Shown piece by piece: positions 8,890 to 17,227 of a DNA stretch of 64,000 nucleotides. Source of the DNA: JANMDU01 sp043755865 (lineage in GTDB: Bacteria > Pseudomonadota > Gammaproteobacteria > Burkholderiales > Burkholderiaceae_C); contig JAYUSD010000194.1 of NCBI GenBank assembly GCA_043755865.1, forward strand, positions 6,377 through 70,376. Direction: 5' to 3'. Made by a program: the position numbers and the translations under genes. The notes under the pieces were generated by a model, which was not told where the DNA came from, made no database searches, and saw only the letters and a program-made list of their open reading frames with translations. Positions within the stretch are counted from its first letter, which is position 1. Every line of letters starts with the position of its first letter.

Positions 8890-9185
8890 GATTCGTCGTT
8901 CGCTATTCGGATGCTGCCGAGCACGATATCGCTGAGATATTTGCTTGGTATGAAACGCAGTCGGGCGGCTTGGGCACAGAATTTTTGCGGCAGCTGAAAA
9001 TCCTCGAAGCCAAACTAGAGCGTTATCCAGAAATCAACGCAATTGAATATGGCGAAATTCGCCGAGCCTTCACACTGAAATTTCCCTACTCGCTGCACTT
9101 TCGTATCGAAGGAGAAATTGTGCACGTGTATGGTTGCCTGCATCACAAGCGCGATCCGAAAATCTGGCCTGCGCCCAAATTCTGA
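8886..9185 (+). CDS. RelE/ParE-family toxin
   Basis: A 99-residue toxin of the RelE/ParE superfamily starting with GTG. Family features are the N-terminal strand VVRYSDAAEHDIAEIFAWYE, the helix FLRQLKILEAKLERYPEI, and the end strands RRAFTLKFPYSLHFRIEGEIVHVYGCLHHKRDPKIW. The closing HHKRDP motif is typical of ParE-like proteins paired with the small antitoxin upstream. Whether it attacks gyrase or mRNA cannot be told. Coupled by GTGA to the antitoxin gene. Confidence 0.88.
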   Translation: MRFVVRYSDAAEHDIAEIFAWYETQSGGLGTEFLRQLKILEAKLERYPEINAIEYGEIRRAFTLKFPYSLHFRIEGEIVHVYGCLHHKRDPKIWPAPKF

Positions 9186-9198
9186 GTTAGACCCCATC

Positions 9199-10389
9199 AT
9201 GCTGATCGATTTCTTTTACACCCTGCGCAGTGCCAAGCTGCCAGTTTCCGTGAAGGAATATCTCACGCTTCTTGAAGCCATCAAAGAAGGCGTGGTGGGG
9301 CCGACGAGTGAAGACGGGTACAAGATTGATGATTTTTATTATTTGAGCCGCACGGCTTTGGTCAAAGACGAAAAGCACTTTGATAAGTTTGATCGCGCGT
9401 TTGCCGCTTACTTCAAAGGCGTGGAGATGGTGGCGGATTTCACGCAGGAGATTCCGCTGGAGTGGCTGCGCAAAAATCTTGAGCTGGAATTGAGCCCGGA
9501 AGAAAAAGCAAAGATTGAGGCGATGGGCTGGGATGAGCTGATGGACACGCTCAAGAAGCGCTTTGAAGAGCAAAAAGAGCGCCACGAAGGCGGCAACAAA
9601 TGGATTGGCACAGGCGGCACATCACCCTTTGGCGCGAATGGCTACAACCCGCAAGGCATCCGCATCGGCCAAGCGGGCGGGCGCAACAAATCAGCCATCA
9701 AAGTGTGGGATCAGCGCGCTTACAAAGACTACGATGATTCACAAGAACTCGGCACGCGTAACATCAAAATCGCTCTGCGCCGCTTGCGCAAGTTTGCAAG
9801 GCTTGGTGCAGAAGACGAGCTCGATTTAGACGACACGATTCGCAAAACAGCTGCGAACGCCGGCTACCTTGACATCAAAATGCGCCCCGAACGGCACAAC
9901 AATGTCAAGGTGCTCCTGCTCATGGATGTAGGCGGCACGATGGATGATCACATCAAGCGCGTGGAAGAACTCTTCTCCGCCACGAAGCAAGAATTCAAGC
10001 ACCTCGAGTTTTACTATTTCCACAATTGCGTCTACGACTTTATGTGGAAAAACAACCGCCGCCGCTACGCCGAGAAATTCCCCACGATGGATATCCTGCG
10101 CAAATACAACAAGGATTACAAACTCATCTTCGTGGGCGATGCGACGATGAGCCCGTATGAGATCTTGCAGCCCGGTGGCAGCGTTGAATACAACAATGAA
10201 GAAGCTGCCAGCGCGTGGCTGCAGCGCTTAACAGAAGCCTTCCCCAAATTCGCATGGATCAACCCCGAGCCGCAAGGCGTGTGGGAATATCGCCAAAGCA
10301 TCGGCATCATCCGCCAGATGATGAACGACCGCATGTTTCCTCTCACGCTGCAAGGGCTGGAAGGTGCGATGCGGCTGCTGACAAAATAA
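9199..10389 (+). CDS. CoxE-like VWA domain protein
   Basis: A 396-residue cytosolic protein. The N-terminal half (about 1-200) is helical with FFYTLRSAKLPVSVKEYLTLLEAI and a glycine-rich linker near GTGGTSPFGANGYNP. The C-terminal half is a von Willebrand A domain with the metal-site strand LLLMDVGGTMD, the Asp at residue 243. The classical MIDAS motif is DxSxS; here it is D-V-G-G-T, as in CoxE-like relatives that mostly have DVGGSM. Such proteins often work with MoxR AAA ATPases, but none is in the window. ATG 9199 is chosen because the longer frame overlaps the ParE gene. The gene ends 23 bases before tRNA-Arg. Confidence 0.85.
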   Translation: MLIDFFYTLRSAKLPVSVKEYLTLLEAIKEGVVGPTSEDGYKIDDFYYLSRTALVKDEKHFDKFDRAFAAYFKGVEMVADFTQEIPLEWLRKNLELELSPEEKAKIEAMGWDELMDTLKKRFEEQKERHEGGNKWIGTGGTSPFGANGYNPQGIRIGQAGGRNKSAIKVWDQRAYKDYDDSQELGTRNIKIALRRLRKFARLGAEDELDLDDTIRKTAANAGYLDIKMRPERHNNVKVLLLMDVGGTMDDHIKRVEELFSATKQEFKHLEFYYFHNCVYDFMWKNNRRRYAEKFPTMDILRKYNKDYKLIFVGDATMSPYEILQPGGSVEYNNEEAASAWLQRLTEAFPKFAWINPEPQGVWEYRQSIGIIRQMMNDRMFPLTLQGLEGAMRLLTK

Positions 10390-10412
10390 GCTGCGTCTTA
10401 CAATAGAGACTC

Positions 10413-10487
10413 GCCGCCATAGTTCAATGGATAGAACGAGTGCCTCCTAAGCGCTAGATACAGGTTCGATTCCTGTTGGTGGTACCA
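10413..10487 (+). tRNA. tRNA-Arg (anticodon CCT)
   Basis: A full cloverleaf can be drawn. Acceptor GCCGCCA pairs with TGGTGGT (two G-U pairs), D stem GTTC/GAAC, anticodon stem AGTGC/GCGCT with loop CTCCTAA giving anticodon CCT, T arm ACAGG-TTCGATT-CCTGT, discriminator A and an encoded CCA. It reads rare AGG codons. Its 3' end is the left attachment site of the element that follows. Confidence 0.97.
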
Positions 10488-10491
10488 AATT
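10473..10491. other. attL core in the tRNA-Arg 3' end
   Basis: CTGTTGGTGGTACCAAATT, covering the T-arm end, acceptor 3' strand and CCA. An almost identical copy, one G shorter, is at 18993-19010. With the integrase just inside that right copy, the pair marks the ends of an integrated element. The tRNA remains whole. Confidence 0.85.
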
Positions 10492-10495
10492 TGAG

Positions 10496-10527
10496 GCCGG
10501 AAGAGTTCACAGACTTCCGGCTTTTTT
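10496..10527 (+). terminator. Rho-independent terminator after tRNA-Arg
   Basis: GCCGGAAG and CTTCCGGC form an 8-bp stem with a 10-base loop, followed by six T. It lies just beyond the att core, so it was probably brought by the element and now ends the tRNA transcript. Confidence 0.85.
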
Positions 10528-11304
10528 CATTTTTACCTTTGAAACACTCAGTTTGCTGTCCGTTTGCGTCCGTAGAAGTATAGCGACATCCGGCGATATT
10601 GGGGGCATCAATTGGGGGCATATTTTCTGAATTGGGGGCACATTGCTGAGATACCCCCTCCCCCTGCAATTTCCCGCTTGCACATGCGAAGGTTAACTAG
10701 CGGTGGTGGGCGCTGAAAGCATCAGACTTTTGACCACCCCCCACTGGTCTTGAGCGCAACCGATACAACCCCCTTGGCAATAGCTTGGATGTTGCTCGCT
10801 AGCGTGGCCGAATTTACCCGCGTAGGCCACCCTCTCGGGAGTACCTTGATAGGGGGAGGGGCGTAGGTCGATAGGCTTGATCTATTGCTTGACACTGTTA
10901 AGGCTGTGTCAACCTATTTGTCAACTAAACCAGAAAGCCAGCCACTAGTGCAATCTCGGGATCGTTTCGACCCGTAGTTAGGGACTTGCTGGAAGTACCT
11001 TTTAGGGGGAGGGGTGCAGCCCGATGCGACAGCCCGCAGCGCCCAAAACTTCGGACTGGGTGCTTTAAAAGTGGGGGCAGCGGGGGCAAACTCAAAATCG
11101 CCCGCAAACCCAATCCCAGCGCGGATAGTTTGCCCCCGTTCTGAAATGGGGGCAGCCTAAATCGAGCGGGGGCAGCGGGGGCAACTCATTCCGGGGAAGT
11201 GCAGGGAAGTATGGATATGCTTCCATTGGCTTGGGGGCATCGTGCGATGCAGCTATTTTTCAGCGCGAAAGCATCCCCGCTACGCAGCCCCCGCCGCGCC
11301 GTGG
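10528..11304. repeat. Gene-free left end of the element, with GGGGGCA heptamers
   Basis: No convincing gene in about 780 bp. GGGGGCA occurs at 10601, 10614, 10634, 11073, 11082, 11148, 11168, 11177 and 11233, and once inverted at 11131; two pairs are 9 bases apart. The string TAGGGGGAGGGG occurs twice, near 10851 and 11005, each after GTACCTT. TTGACAC and GTGTCAA form an inverted repeat near 10889-10912. Likely roles are integrase arm sites or a replication origin for the primase; both are inference. Confidence 0.6.
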
Positions 11305-14220
11305 CTACTCAGCATCGCCCTCAAAGATGCTGGGCTTGATCTTGATCACACGGGTATTGCCAATGTCGGGCAGGCGCTCTTTGCGTTCATAGCGCGTATC
11401 TGATTCAGCATGCAAGTGCCCAAGATCACGCAGCAAGTGCTTGACAGCCTTCGCATCGAAGCCTTGGCACACCTCTTTATCGAACACCCCGGGGAAGATG
11501 AAATACTCCGTGGCAGTGCCTTGCGCATCTGCATCACTCATGCGCTCACCGAATTCGCGTTGATGCTCTGCATTGCTGCGCACGGGCTTGCCATCGTCTG
11601 ACACAAACCGCCTGTAGCCATAGCGGATAGGTTGATTCGGGGCGTGATCGTCTGTAGCGCGATGCCACCACACAAAATTGCCAGCAAACTTTTGCAAGAA
11701 ATTACGCACTTGCCCCAGCATCTGCCTGCGTTCTAAATTACCTAGCCCACCCCAAGCAGATTGCCACGCTTCAAAACACACACGCGCTGCACGGGTAGCC
11801 TCACCCTCTGGCCAGCCCGTGATCCCCGCCCGCGTAGCCAATTCGCCCGCAGCGGCTACCAAAGCGAAGCGCCTGCATACGCGATGCACTTGCCCACTGG
11901 CAGCCTCTGGGATCATCTGAGCGGCCACAGCATCTACCGCAGCCCCCAAGCGAGCAGACAAGCCTTCTTGATGCGCAATCAGGTGCTCGATAAATGCAGG
12001 CGCAGCCGTACCATGCCAGCGCTTGCATGCCGCCGTAAGCACATCGCTGAAAGCTGGGGCGCTCTCATGACTGTGCAGGCTTTCAAATGCGCCATACACG
12101 CCGGTATCCGCTGGCATATCCACCATGCGCACCTCTTGCCCAGCTCGAACACGCTTGCCACTTTCTGCCACATGCTGCGCGAGCCCTACTTCACCCGCCG
12201 ATAGGAAGAGCAGATTCCAGCGTAGCAAGGGCTTAGGCAATGCAGAGCGATTCGCCCGCGCCTTGCCCTGTCCATTGCCCAGCATGTAGGCGATTTCCCC
12301 GGCTTGCTTTGGGTCAACCTGTGCGAGTTCGTCTAACACCAGCAAGGCATCGCAATGCTGCGCGGCAATGGCCTCGATTGCATTGTCTGTGGCTCTCCAA
12401 CGCTGCATGTAGCTATCGCCACCAAACACCGAAGCTGCAACACGCAGCGCTGTGGTTTTGCCGCTGCTTGAATCACCGCGCAGATGAAAGCCGCCACTCT
12501 CTGACTTTACCCAGCGCATGGCCATGCCTGCAAAGGCGCAGCTCACAGCAAAGGCAAGGCGGCTGTTGCCCACGCACAGCGCGGCCGCCTTGCTGCGCCA
12601 TTGATCGAGCGTGCCCGCGCTTCTGAAAGTGTTTTCCATTGCGCTATCGGTTTGAAAGATCACGCGATGCTCGGGGCTGTCTCCAAAGGTATGGCGCGGC
12701 TGCACATAGACGGCCTTGCCTTCTGAGTTATGCCAGCCTGCGCGGTCTGTGCAATGCGCCCATGCCGTGGGCTGGCGTGATTGAATGTAGGTAGAGAGCA
12801 GGCTTTTGACGGCATTGCCCGGCTCGATACGTAGCCCCATATTCAGCAGCGCAGAGCGGTATTCATTGCCATCGCCTGAGAGCATGCGGGCAGGCATTGG
12901 CCAACACTTGCGATGGCCTAGCGGATCATTGAATTCAAGCAGATAGCCAAAGCCCCCGCCTTCAAAATCTCTCACGCCGGCGCTCACATCCAAGCGGCTG
13001 CACAGCTTCAAAGGCGGCTTCACGCGGCCTTTGTCGTCAAAGCCTGTGAACCACACGCCTGAATCACTCACGCTAAAGCGCTTGTCTTGATACGGGGCTT
13101 TGTCGCTCGCTGCCTGCGCATCGCCCGCAAAGGGTGACAGACTGTCACCCTTTGGCGCTTCAGTTTCAATAGCGCACATGAGCTGCTCTCGCACAGCATC
13201 CAGCCCCAAGCGAGCATGCAAATCATTCCAATCGGATTCACCTGTTTGCAAGCCTGTGGGCAGCAAGGCCAGCCCCTTAACAGCCTTGGCAGCTTTATCC
13301 GCAGCCTCGCGCCCGGCGTTGCGGCCTGTGGTGGCCTGCGTTTCATGATCATCATCGCCAGCAATCACCAGCCGCGCAGCCGGATTCAGCGCCCGCAGCG
13401 CTTTGGCCACAGCTTGTAAATTGCCAGCATCAAAGGCGCAGGCCACAGGCAGACCAGTGGCTTCATGCAAGCTGGCTGCTGTTGCGTAACCCTCTGCTAT
13501 AAAAATAGTAGCTGTTTGCGCAGATTCTATCCCGGCGATTACCTCTTTTTGCTCTGAAACAATGCCCAACATGTGCCACAGCCCTGCCTTGCGGCCACCC
13601 ATCATAAACAGCTTGTCTGTGCCTTCGCTGGGTTTGTGTGGTGCAAGCGTTTGCAGATTCCACAGCTTGCCCTCTGCGTCGTTGCCATCGCGCAGCGGCA
13701 CAAGCGCCGCGCCATCAGCTTCAAACCGCAGCCCATGCGCTTGCACACCCTTGCGGGCGGGGTAGGTGGCCATACCTTTGTGCGGCGCATCCTGCGCGGC
13801 TTTCCATCGCTTCATCGCCCTTGCAGCGTTGGCCAGATGCGCGGCCTCTGTGCGCTCACGCTCGCGCTGTGCAGCGGCTTTCTTCTCAACAGCTTGGGCG
13901 GCTAGTTGCGCAGAGTTGGGCTGGGGCACTTCGCTGCCCTGTTTAGGCAGCTCAAAGCCATTGGCCTGCGCTTCATGAATCAGCGAAGCGATGGTCACGC
14001 CACCGCTGGGTTTGATACTTCTCCAAGTAGAACGCACAGCCTTGGCATCATAGCTATCACCGCGCATGCTCCATTCATCAAACAAGGCTAGGCCATCATC
14101 GCCGGGGTATTCGCTCTTGATGGCCATACCAACACGCGCCCATTCAGCGCGGGGCACATTGGGTGAAAGATAGCCTAGAGCTGCACGAATCAGCTCTGGC
14201 GTGGTGGGTTGATGATTCAT
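11305..14220 (-). CDS. Toprim/DUF927 primase-helicase of the element
   Basis: A 971-residue replication protein. Residues 1-95 resemble a PriCT-type domain (IRAALGYLSPNVPRAEWARV). A Toprim segment follows with EGYATA at 243 and an acidic GDDDH motif. The middle part is DUF927-like (GFGYLLEF, then the region up to the ATPase). The ATPase has Walker A GDSSSGKTT around 582-590 and Walker B LLVLDELAQVDP. Proteins with this order prime and unwind the DNA of P4-like satellites and related islands. It overlaps the small gene upstream by four bases. It is the largest gene of the element and defines its self-replication potential. Confidence 0.88.
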   Translation of the reverse strand: MNHQPTTPELIRAALGYLSPNVPRAEWARVGMAIKSEYPGDDGLALFDEWSMRGDSYDAKAVRSTWRSIKPSGGVTIASLIHEAQANGFELPKQGSEVPQPNSAQLAAQAVEKKAAAQRERERTEAAHLANAARAMKRWKAAQDAPHKGMATYPARKGVQAHGLRFEADGAALVPLRDGNDAEGKLWNLQTLAPHKPSEGTDKLFMMGGRKAGLWHMLGIVSEQKEVIAGIESAQTATIFIAEGYATAASLHEATGLPVACAFDAGNLQAVAKALRALNPAARLVIAGDDDHETQATTGRNAGREAADKAAKAVKGLALLPTGLQTGESDWNDLHARLGLDAVREQLMCAIETEAPKGDSLSPFAGDAQAASDKAPYQDKRFSVSDSGVWFTGFDDKGRVKPPLKLCSRLDVSAGVRDFEGGGFGYLLEFNDPLGHRKCWPMPARMLSGDGNEYRSALLNMGLRIEPGNAVKSLLSTYIQSRQPTAWAHCTDRAGWHNSEGKAVYVQPRHTFGDSPEHRVIFQTDSAMENTFRSAGTLDQWRSKAAALCVGNSRLAFAVSCAFAGMAMRWVKSESGGFHLRGDSSSGKTTALRVAASVFGGDSYMQRWRATDNAIEAIAAQHCDALLVLDELAQVDPKQAGEIAYMLGNGQGKARANRSALPKPLLRWNLLFLSAGEVGLAQHVAESGKRVRAGQEVRMVDMPADTGVYGAFESLHSHESAPAFSDVLTAACKRWHGTAAPAFIEHLIAHQEGLSARLGAAVDAVAAQMIPEAASGQVHRVCRRFALVAAAGELATRAGITGWPEGEATRAARVCFEAWQSAWGGLGNLERRQMLGQVRNFLQKFAGNFVWWHRATDDHAPNQPIRYGYRRFVSDDGKPVRSNAEHQREFGERMSDADAQGTATEYFIFPGVFDKEVCQGFDAKAVKHLLRDLGHLHAESDTRYERKERLPDIGNTRVIKIKPSIFEGDAE

Positions 14221-14519
14221 TTTGTAGGGAATAAATCGCCCTGCTTTTCAGCCGGGCGGGAAAGGAGGATGTAGCGCCTGCGCACGCGCTGCTTTGAGTC
14301 GCCTGCACAAACTTCGCTAAACGGTACGCGCTTGAACACGTAGCCCATATCTCGCTCCATGACAGAAAGCAATTTGCTCGCGCTGCCCGGATCAATCGCG
14401 TTTTGCAGCTCGGGCACAGTCACGCCTTCGGAGTGGTTTTCCATGTAGGCAGCGGCTCTGATGGCCTGCCCATAGCGGTCATCTGCTGGCAGTGATGAAG
14501 GCTTTAGAGTGTCATTCAT
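14217..14519 (-). CDS. Small unknown protein upstream of the primase
   Basis: A 100-residue protein. Start 14519 is chosen because GGAG lies 6 bases before that ATG; a longer form from 14564 is possible but would overlap the gene upstream further. It contains DDRYGQAIRAAAYMENH and VTVPELQNAI, which look like a small winged-helix fold, and ends in RPAEKQGDLFPTK. Coupled to the primase by an ATGA overlap, so it is probably translated with it. The function is unknown; a replication accessory or regulator fits the position. Confidence 0.65.
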   Translation of the reverse strand: MNDTLKPSSLPADDRYGQAIRAAAYMENHSEGVTVPELQNAIDPGSASKLLSVMERDMGYVFKRVPFSEVCAGDSKQRVRRRYILLSRPAEKQGDLFPTK

Positions 14520-14781
14520 AGCCTGCTCCAGGCGCTCCCACCAATAACTTGCCAGTGCGCACATGCATCACGCACATGCGTAGCCCTAGCCACACGATGG
14601 AATAGCGCACGCCTTCATGGGTGAACTGCTTCGCTTTTGGTCGATTGCTGCGCACTTGCAAGGCACAGCGGAATAGCCAGCGCAATGCTGGATAGTTGTC
14701 GCTGTTGGCTGAAAGCACGCGGCGCGGGCGCTCGGCTGTGTATCGCTCTACCTCGCGCAAGGCTTGAAGTTCAAAGCTCAT
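14512..14781 (-). CDS. Small unknown protein of the element
   Basis: An 89-residue protein with a helical N-terminus (MSFELQALREVERYTAERPRR), a basic middle (RSNRPKAKQFTHEGVRYSIVW), and a short hydrophobic strand region. It overlaps the next small gene by 8 bases and sits 10 bases after the 104-residue gene, so it belongs to the same minus-strand operon leading to the primase. I do not recognise a family. Confidence 0.6.
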   Translation of the reverse strand: MSFELQALREVERYTAERPRRVLSANSDNYPALRWLFRCALQVRSNRPKAKQFTHEGVRYSIVWLGLRMCVMHVRTGKLLVGAPGAGYE

Positions 14782-14791
14782 GGCGAAGCCT

Positions 14792-15106
14792 TCACGTCAA
14801 ACGCGGCGCAACATCCAGCGGCGCGACTGAATCGGTATCCAGCACACACCAATCGCCCTTGATGGATCGAGCAATCAGCTTGCCACGCTTGCGGCCGCTG
14901 CGCTCATGAATGCACAGTTCCCCGTGCATACCACCTTGAATCCAAACCCGCAGGGTCTTATCCCAAAATGATGGCAGGCGAGCAGGCAAATACTTGGGGC
15001 GGCACTGTACGCGTCTTTGCGCGGCTTTGGCTGCTTGCAGCAATGTCTTGCCACAGGCTTTGATGCGCTCTGCGTTCAAAGCTGCCTGCATGTCGCTGGC
15101 ACTCAT
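14792..15106 (-). CDS. Small unknown protein after AlpA
   Basis: A 104-residue protein with a strongly basic N-terminal half (LLQAAKAAQRRVQCRPKYLP) and a beta-rich C-terminal half that includes GELCIHERSGRKRGKLIARS. Nucleic-acid contact is plausible from the charge only. Its start overlaps the AlpA stop codon as ATGA (15103-15106), so AlpA and this gene are coupled. No family recognised. Confidence 0.62.
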   Translation of the reverse strand: MSASDMQAALNAERIKACGKTLLQAAKAAQRRVQCRPKYLPARLPSFWDKTLRVWIQGGMHGELCIHERSGRKRGKLIARSIKGDWCVLDTDSVAPLDVAPRLT

Positions 15107-15321
15107 GATGCACCGCCTGCGCGGATACGCTCATTGATCCAATTTGAGATTGAACTTTCAGTCCAAGCTACTGCGCGTGTGGAAAGTTTTATCGGAGCTG
15201 GGAAGGTTTTGGCTTTTACGCAGGCGTAGATTTGCGACTTGCGGATCGAGACTCGCGCTTCTACTTCTGGCAAACGCAGCAGCTTTTCGGCTATGGGCGT
15301 TGGTGGATTTACTTGCAACAT
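15103..15321 (-). CDS. alpA: AlpA-family excision/transcription regulator
   Basis: A 72-residue MerR-like winged helix protein. LLRLPEVEARVSIRKSQIYACVK is the AlpA helix-turn-helix and FPAPIKLSTRAVAWTESSISNWINER is the family's second half. AlpA proteins of P4-like elements and CP4-57 activate excision or the element's own promoters. It is the first gene of the AlpA-to-primase operon. ATG 15321 keeps the full HTH. Confidence 0.9.
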   Translation of the reverse strand: MLQVNPPTPIAEKLLRLPEVEARVSIRKSQIYACVKAKTFPAPIKLSTRAVAWTESSISNWINERIRAGGAS

Positions 15322-15382
15322 CGTGATTCCTATAAGGTTTGAACACGATATCGACTGTGAGCGTCCGACTCGAAAAAGAATA

Positions 15383-15417
15383 CCTACCTAATTAGCTTCT
15401 TCTTAGGCTTAGGTAGG
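15383..15417. terminator. Hairpin at the end of the four-gene operon
   Basis: CCTACCTAA (15383-15391) and TTAGGTAGG (about 15409-15417) form a 9-bp stem that spans the stop codon of the 241-residue gene. No clear T run follows, so it may be a weak terminator or a stabilising end between that operon and alpA. Confidence 0.4.
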
Positions 15418-16109
15418 TGGATAGGACTCTCCGCAGCAATTTTGCCAACGCCTTTGATCGTCATTTCAGAATTAGGCACAAGAGCGCAAACTATGCTGTG
15501 GATTACGCTTGGCATTCCTGTACTGAGTTCGTGGCGGAAGGCTGCGTCTAATCGTCGCACTAAAGAGCTGGCTACCACGTCATAGCGTCGCCGTTCGACT
15601 GCTCTTCCGCCCAACATTCGCTCAAAGCTCGCTGCTTCATCGGTAGCACGTTTGCACAATTCTGTTAGCGTGACTATTGGCATGTCGCTATGGTTTTCAT
15701 CGCGCTTAAAGTCATTCGGTAGATCAAAGTAAAACCAGAACGCTTGCCAAGGAATATTGACTTCTTTGCCGTCCGCAGCAACGCATTTCTCTCTACCAAA
15801 CTGCCACCATGTGCCGCTTAATTGCAATTTAGAAGCGCGAGTAGCAAGCTGAGATAGAGCGCGTGCATGACGATGAATTCCGTCAAAAATTTGCTTTTCG
15901 ACCACAGCAGATTCTCTGTGCTTCTCGATCAAAGCACCTTCATAAGCATGCAGAACGATTCGGTAAAGTTGCGTAGGTGGGATTTTTTTGCGAGCAAGAT
16001 ACTTCCAAGCTTTTCCCATCTCTTTACTGTTAACCAGCGTTTTTGCAAGCCCCGGAATAACCTCGGCATTTTCTCCAAAGCCCGGACGTAGATCGTCAAT
16101 CGTGATCAT
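15384..16109 (-). CDS. Unknown 241-residue protein, last gene of the TumE operon
   Basis: A soluble protein with a mainly helical N-terminal half (LAKTLVNSKEMGKAWKYLAR, then LYRIVLHAYEGALIEKH), a middle with WWQFGREK and WQAFWFYFDLP, and a basic C-terminus (PKPKKKLIR). I recognise no family. Its start lies 14 bases inside the HigA-like gene, and that gene overlaps the HTH antitoxin, which overlaps the TumE-like toxin: four genes in one tightly coupled minus-strand unit. It is therefore either cargo acting with the TA genes or a toxin-like partner of the HigA protein. Confidence 0.7.
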   Translation of the reverse strand: MITIDDLRPGFGENAEVIPGLAKTLVNSKEMGKAWKYLARKKIPPTQLYRIVLHAYEGALIEKHRESAVVEKQIFDGIHRHARALSQLATRASKLQLSGTWWQFGREKCVAADGKEVNIPWQAFWFYFDLPNDFKRDENHSDMPIVTLTELCKRATDEAASFERMLGGRAVERRRYDVVASSLVRRLDAAFRHELSTGMPSVIHSIVCALVPNSEMTIKGVGKIAAESPIHLPKPKKKLIR

Positions 16110-16350
16110 GCCAAATGCACTGGATAAAATTGTCTTGTTGCATGCGCAACCAATAGTCGGGGCTTATGCCCAAGGCTTCGGAGAGGCGCAAATCCACATC
16201 TGCGCTGATACCTGCATGGCCATGCAAGATGCGCGAGACCGTGACACGGCCAATGCCTAGATGCTCAGCAGTTTGCGCTACGCCTAGCTCTAAATCAGAT
16301 AGCCAGCCTTGCAAAAGTTCGCCGGGGTGAGCGGGGTTGTGCATGTTCAT
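16096..16350 (-). CDS. HigA/VapI-like XRE antitoxin without a HigB neighbour
   Basis: An 84-residue XRE-family protein. It opens with HPGELLQGWLSDLELGVAQT, the HigA signature, followed by the recognition helix region IGRVTVSRILHGH and LSEALGISPDYWLRMQ. HigA usually follows a HigB toxin; here the gene upstream is the HTH antitoxin of the TumE pair and the gene downstream is a 241-residue unknown. It overlaps both (4 and 14 bases). It may repress the operon or neutralise the downstream protein. Confidence 0.86.
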   Translation of the reverse strand: MNMHNPAHPGELLQGWLSDLELGVAQTAEHLGIGRVTVSRILHGHAGISADVDLRLSEALGISPDYWLRMQQDNFIQCIWHDHD

Positions 16351-16709
16351 GCGAGTGACACGCTTGCTTGCAATTCATCCCAAGGGGCAGAGAGCTTGCG
16401 GCCATCGCGCAAGAGCAGGCCAGCGGATTCGAGCGCAGCCACATCTTGATGCACGTTTTTGTAGTCGCGACCAATGGTAATGGCCAACTCTTTCACATTG
16501 TCTGCGCCGTGCTGGCGTACATGCGTAAGCAGCTCCAAGCGCTTGGGGCTCAGGGTTTCGAGCATGGTGCGCAGGTCTAGGAAGGTGACATGCGTTTCAT
16601 TCACGCGGCCACCCTTAGCAGCCTTGTTCCAAGCGCCAATGAAGCGCTGCCCCATATCGCGCAGGCTGCCTACATGGGCTTGCACTTTATTCGCTGGCTT
16701 GTTCATCAT
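16347..16709 (-). CDS. HTH antitoxin of the TumE/TumA type
   Basis: About 120 residues with a MarR-like winged helix: LETLSPKRLELLTHVRQHG, then VKELAITIGRDYKNVHQDVAALESAGLL. This matches the HVO_A0114-type DNA-binding proteins that partner DUF6516/TumE toxins. The start at 16709 lies within the toxin gene's 3' end, behind AGGTGAAG; a longer form from 16736 is possible. Overlap and order toxin-then-antitoxin are as in the described TumE-TumA pair. Confidence 0.78.
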   Translation of the reverse strand: MMNKPANKVQAHVGSLRDMGQRFIGAWNKAAKGGRVNETHVTFLDLRTMLETLSPKRLELLTHVRQHGADNVKELAITIGRDYKNVHQDVAALESAGLLLRDGRKLSAPWDELQASVSLA

Positions 16710-16998
16710 CTTCACCTCTGACTTGTTCAACATCACTCAAAAAATCTTCAATCAGCTTTTCCGCACTCACAAAGCGGTAGCGGGTTTCTTTGCCCCGGAT
16801 GTGCTTATGGTCACCTTTGCCGCGTTCGTTGTCATAGCCGACAATGCGCTCACCATCGCGGCCATAAAACAGCCGATATTTGAGTGCATGCTCGCGTTCT
16901 GCATCCGATGCGGGAAGCTGCCAAATCACCATCTCCACCACTTCACCATCAGGCAACACAGCTTTATCGTAAAAAATCCGCGTTGCCTTTATTTTCAT
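16687..16998 (-). CDS. TumE-family toxin (DUF6516)
   Basis: A 103-residue protein with the family features: the N-terminal strand KATRIFYDKAVLPDGEVVEMVIWQLP, then LKYRLFYGRDGERIVGYDNERGKGDHKHI and RYRFVSAEKLIEDFLSDV. The GYDNERGKGDHKH block is the most telling. Proteins of this group are toxins of type II TA systems found on plasmids and islands. The action of TumE is not established to my knowledge. First gene of the four-gene operon. Confidence 0.82.
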   Translation of the reverse strand: MKIKATRIFYDKAVLPDGEVVEMVIWQLPASDAEREHALKYRLFYGRDGERIVGYDNERGKGDHKHIRGKETRYRFVSAEKLIEDFLSDVEQVRGEDDEQASE

Positions 16999-17041
16999 AT
17001 GGTGTATTAAGCCATGGAATTAAAATGGTGTCAATAACCAT

Positions 17042-17224
17042 TCAGGCGAATGATGTGCTCTTCTCAAGGTCTTGGAGAGCGCGAAACATTAGTGCTTCTC
17101 TGTACTCTTTGATCTCCCCTGAGAGCAGCGCGAGTGCAGCAAACCAGCTTGGATATTGCCAGCCTACTTTTGCTATGGCCATCAACATGCCAGCCTCTTC
17201 TGTTTCTTTAGAGGTTTCAATCAT
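17042..17224 (-). CDS. Small ORF, 60 residues
   Basis: A 60-residue acidic, then helical protein (ETEEAGMLMAIAKVGWQYPSW, EIKEYREALMFRALQDLEK). It starts 3 bases after the stop of a 31-residue ORF with a strong Shine-Dalgarno, which suggests a two-gene unit. No family is recognised. It could be a real accessory protein of the element or a chance frame; the tight spacing favours the first. Confidence 0.45.
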   Translation of the reverse strand: MIETSKETEEAGMLMAIAKVGWQYPSWFAALALLSGEIKEYREALMFRALQDLEKSTSFA

Positions 17225-17227
17225 GAT

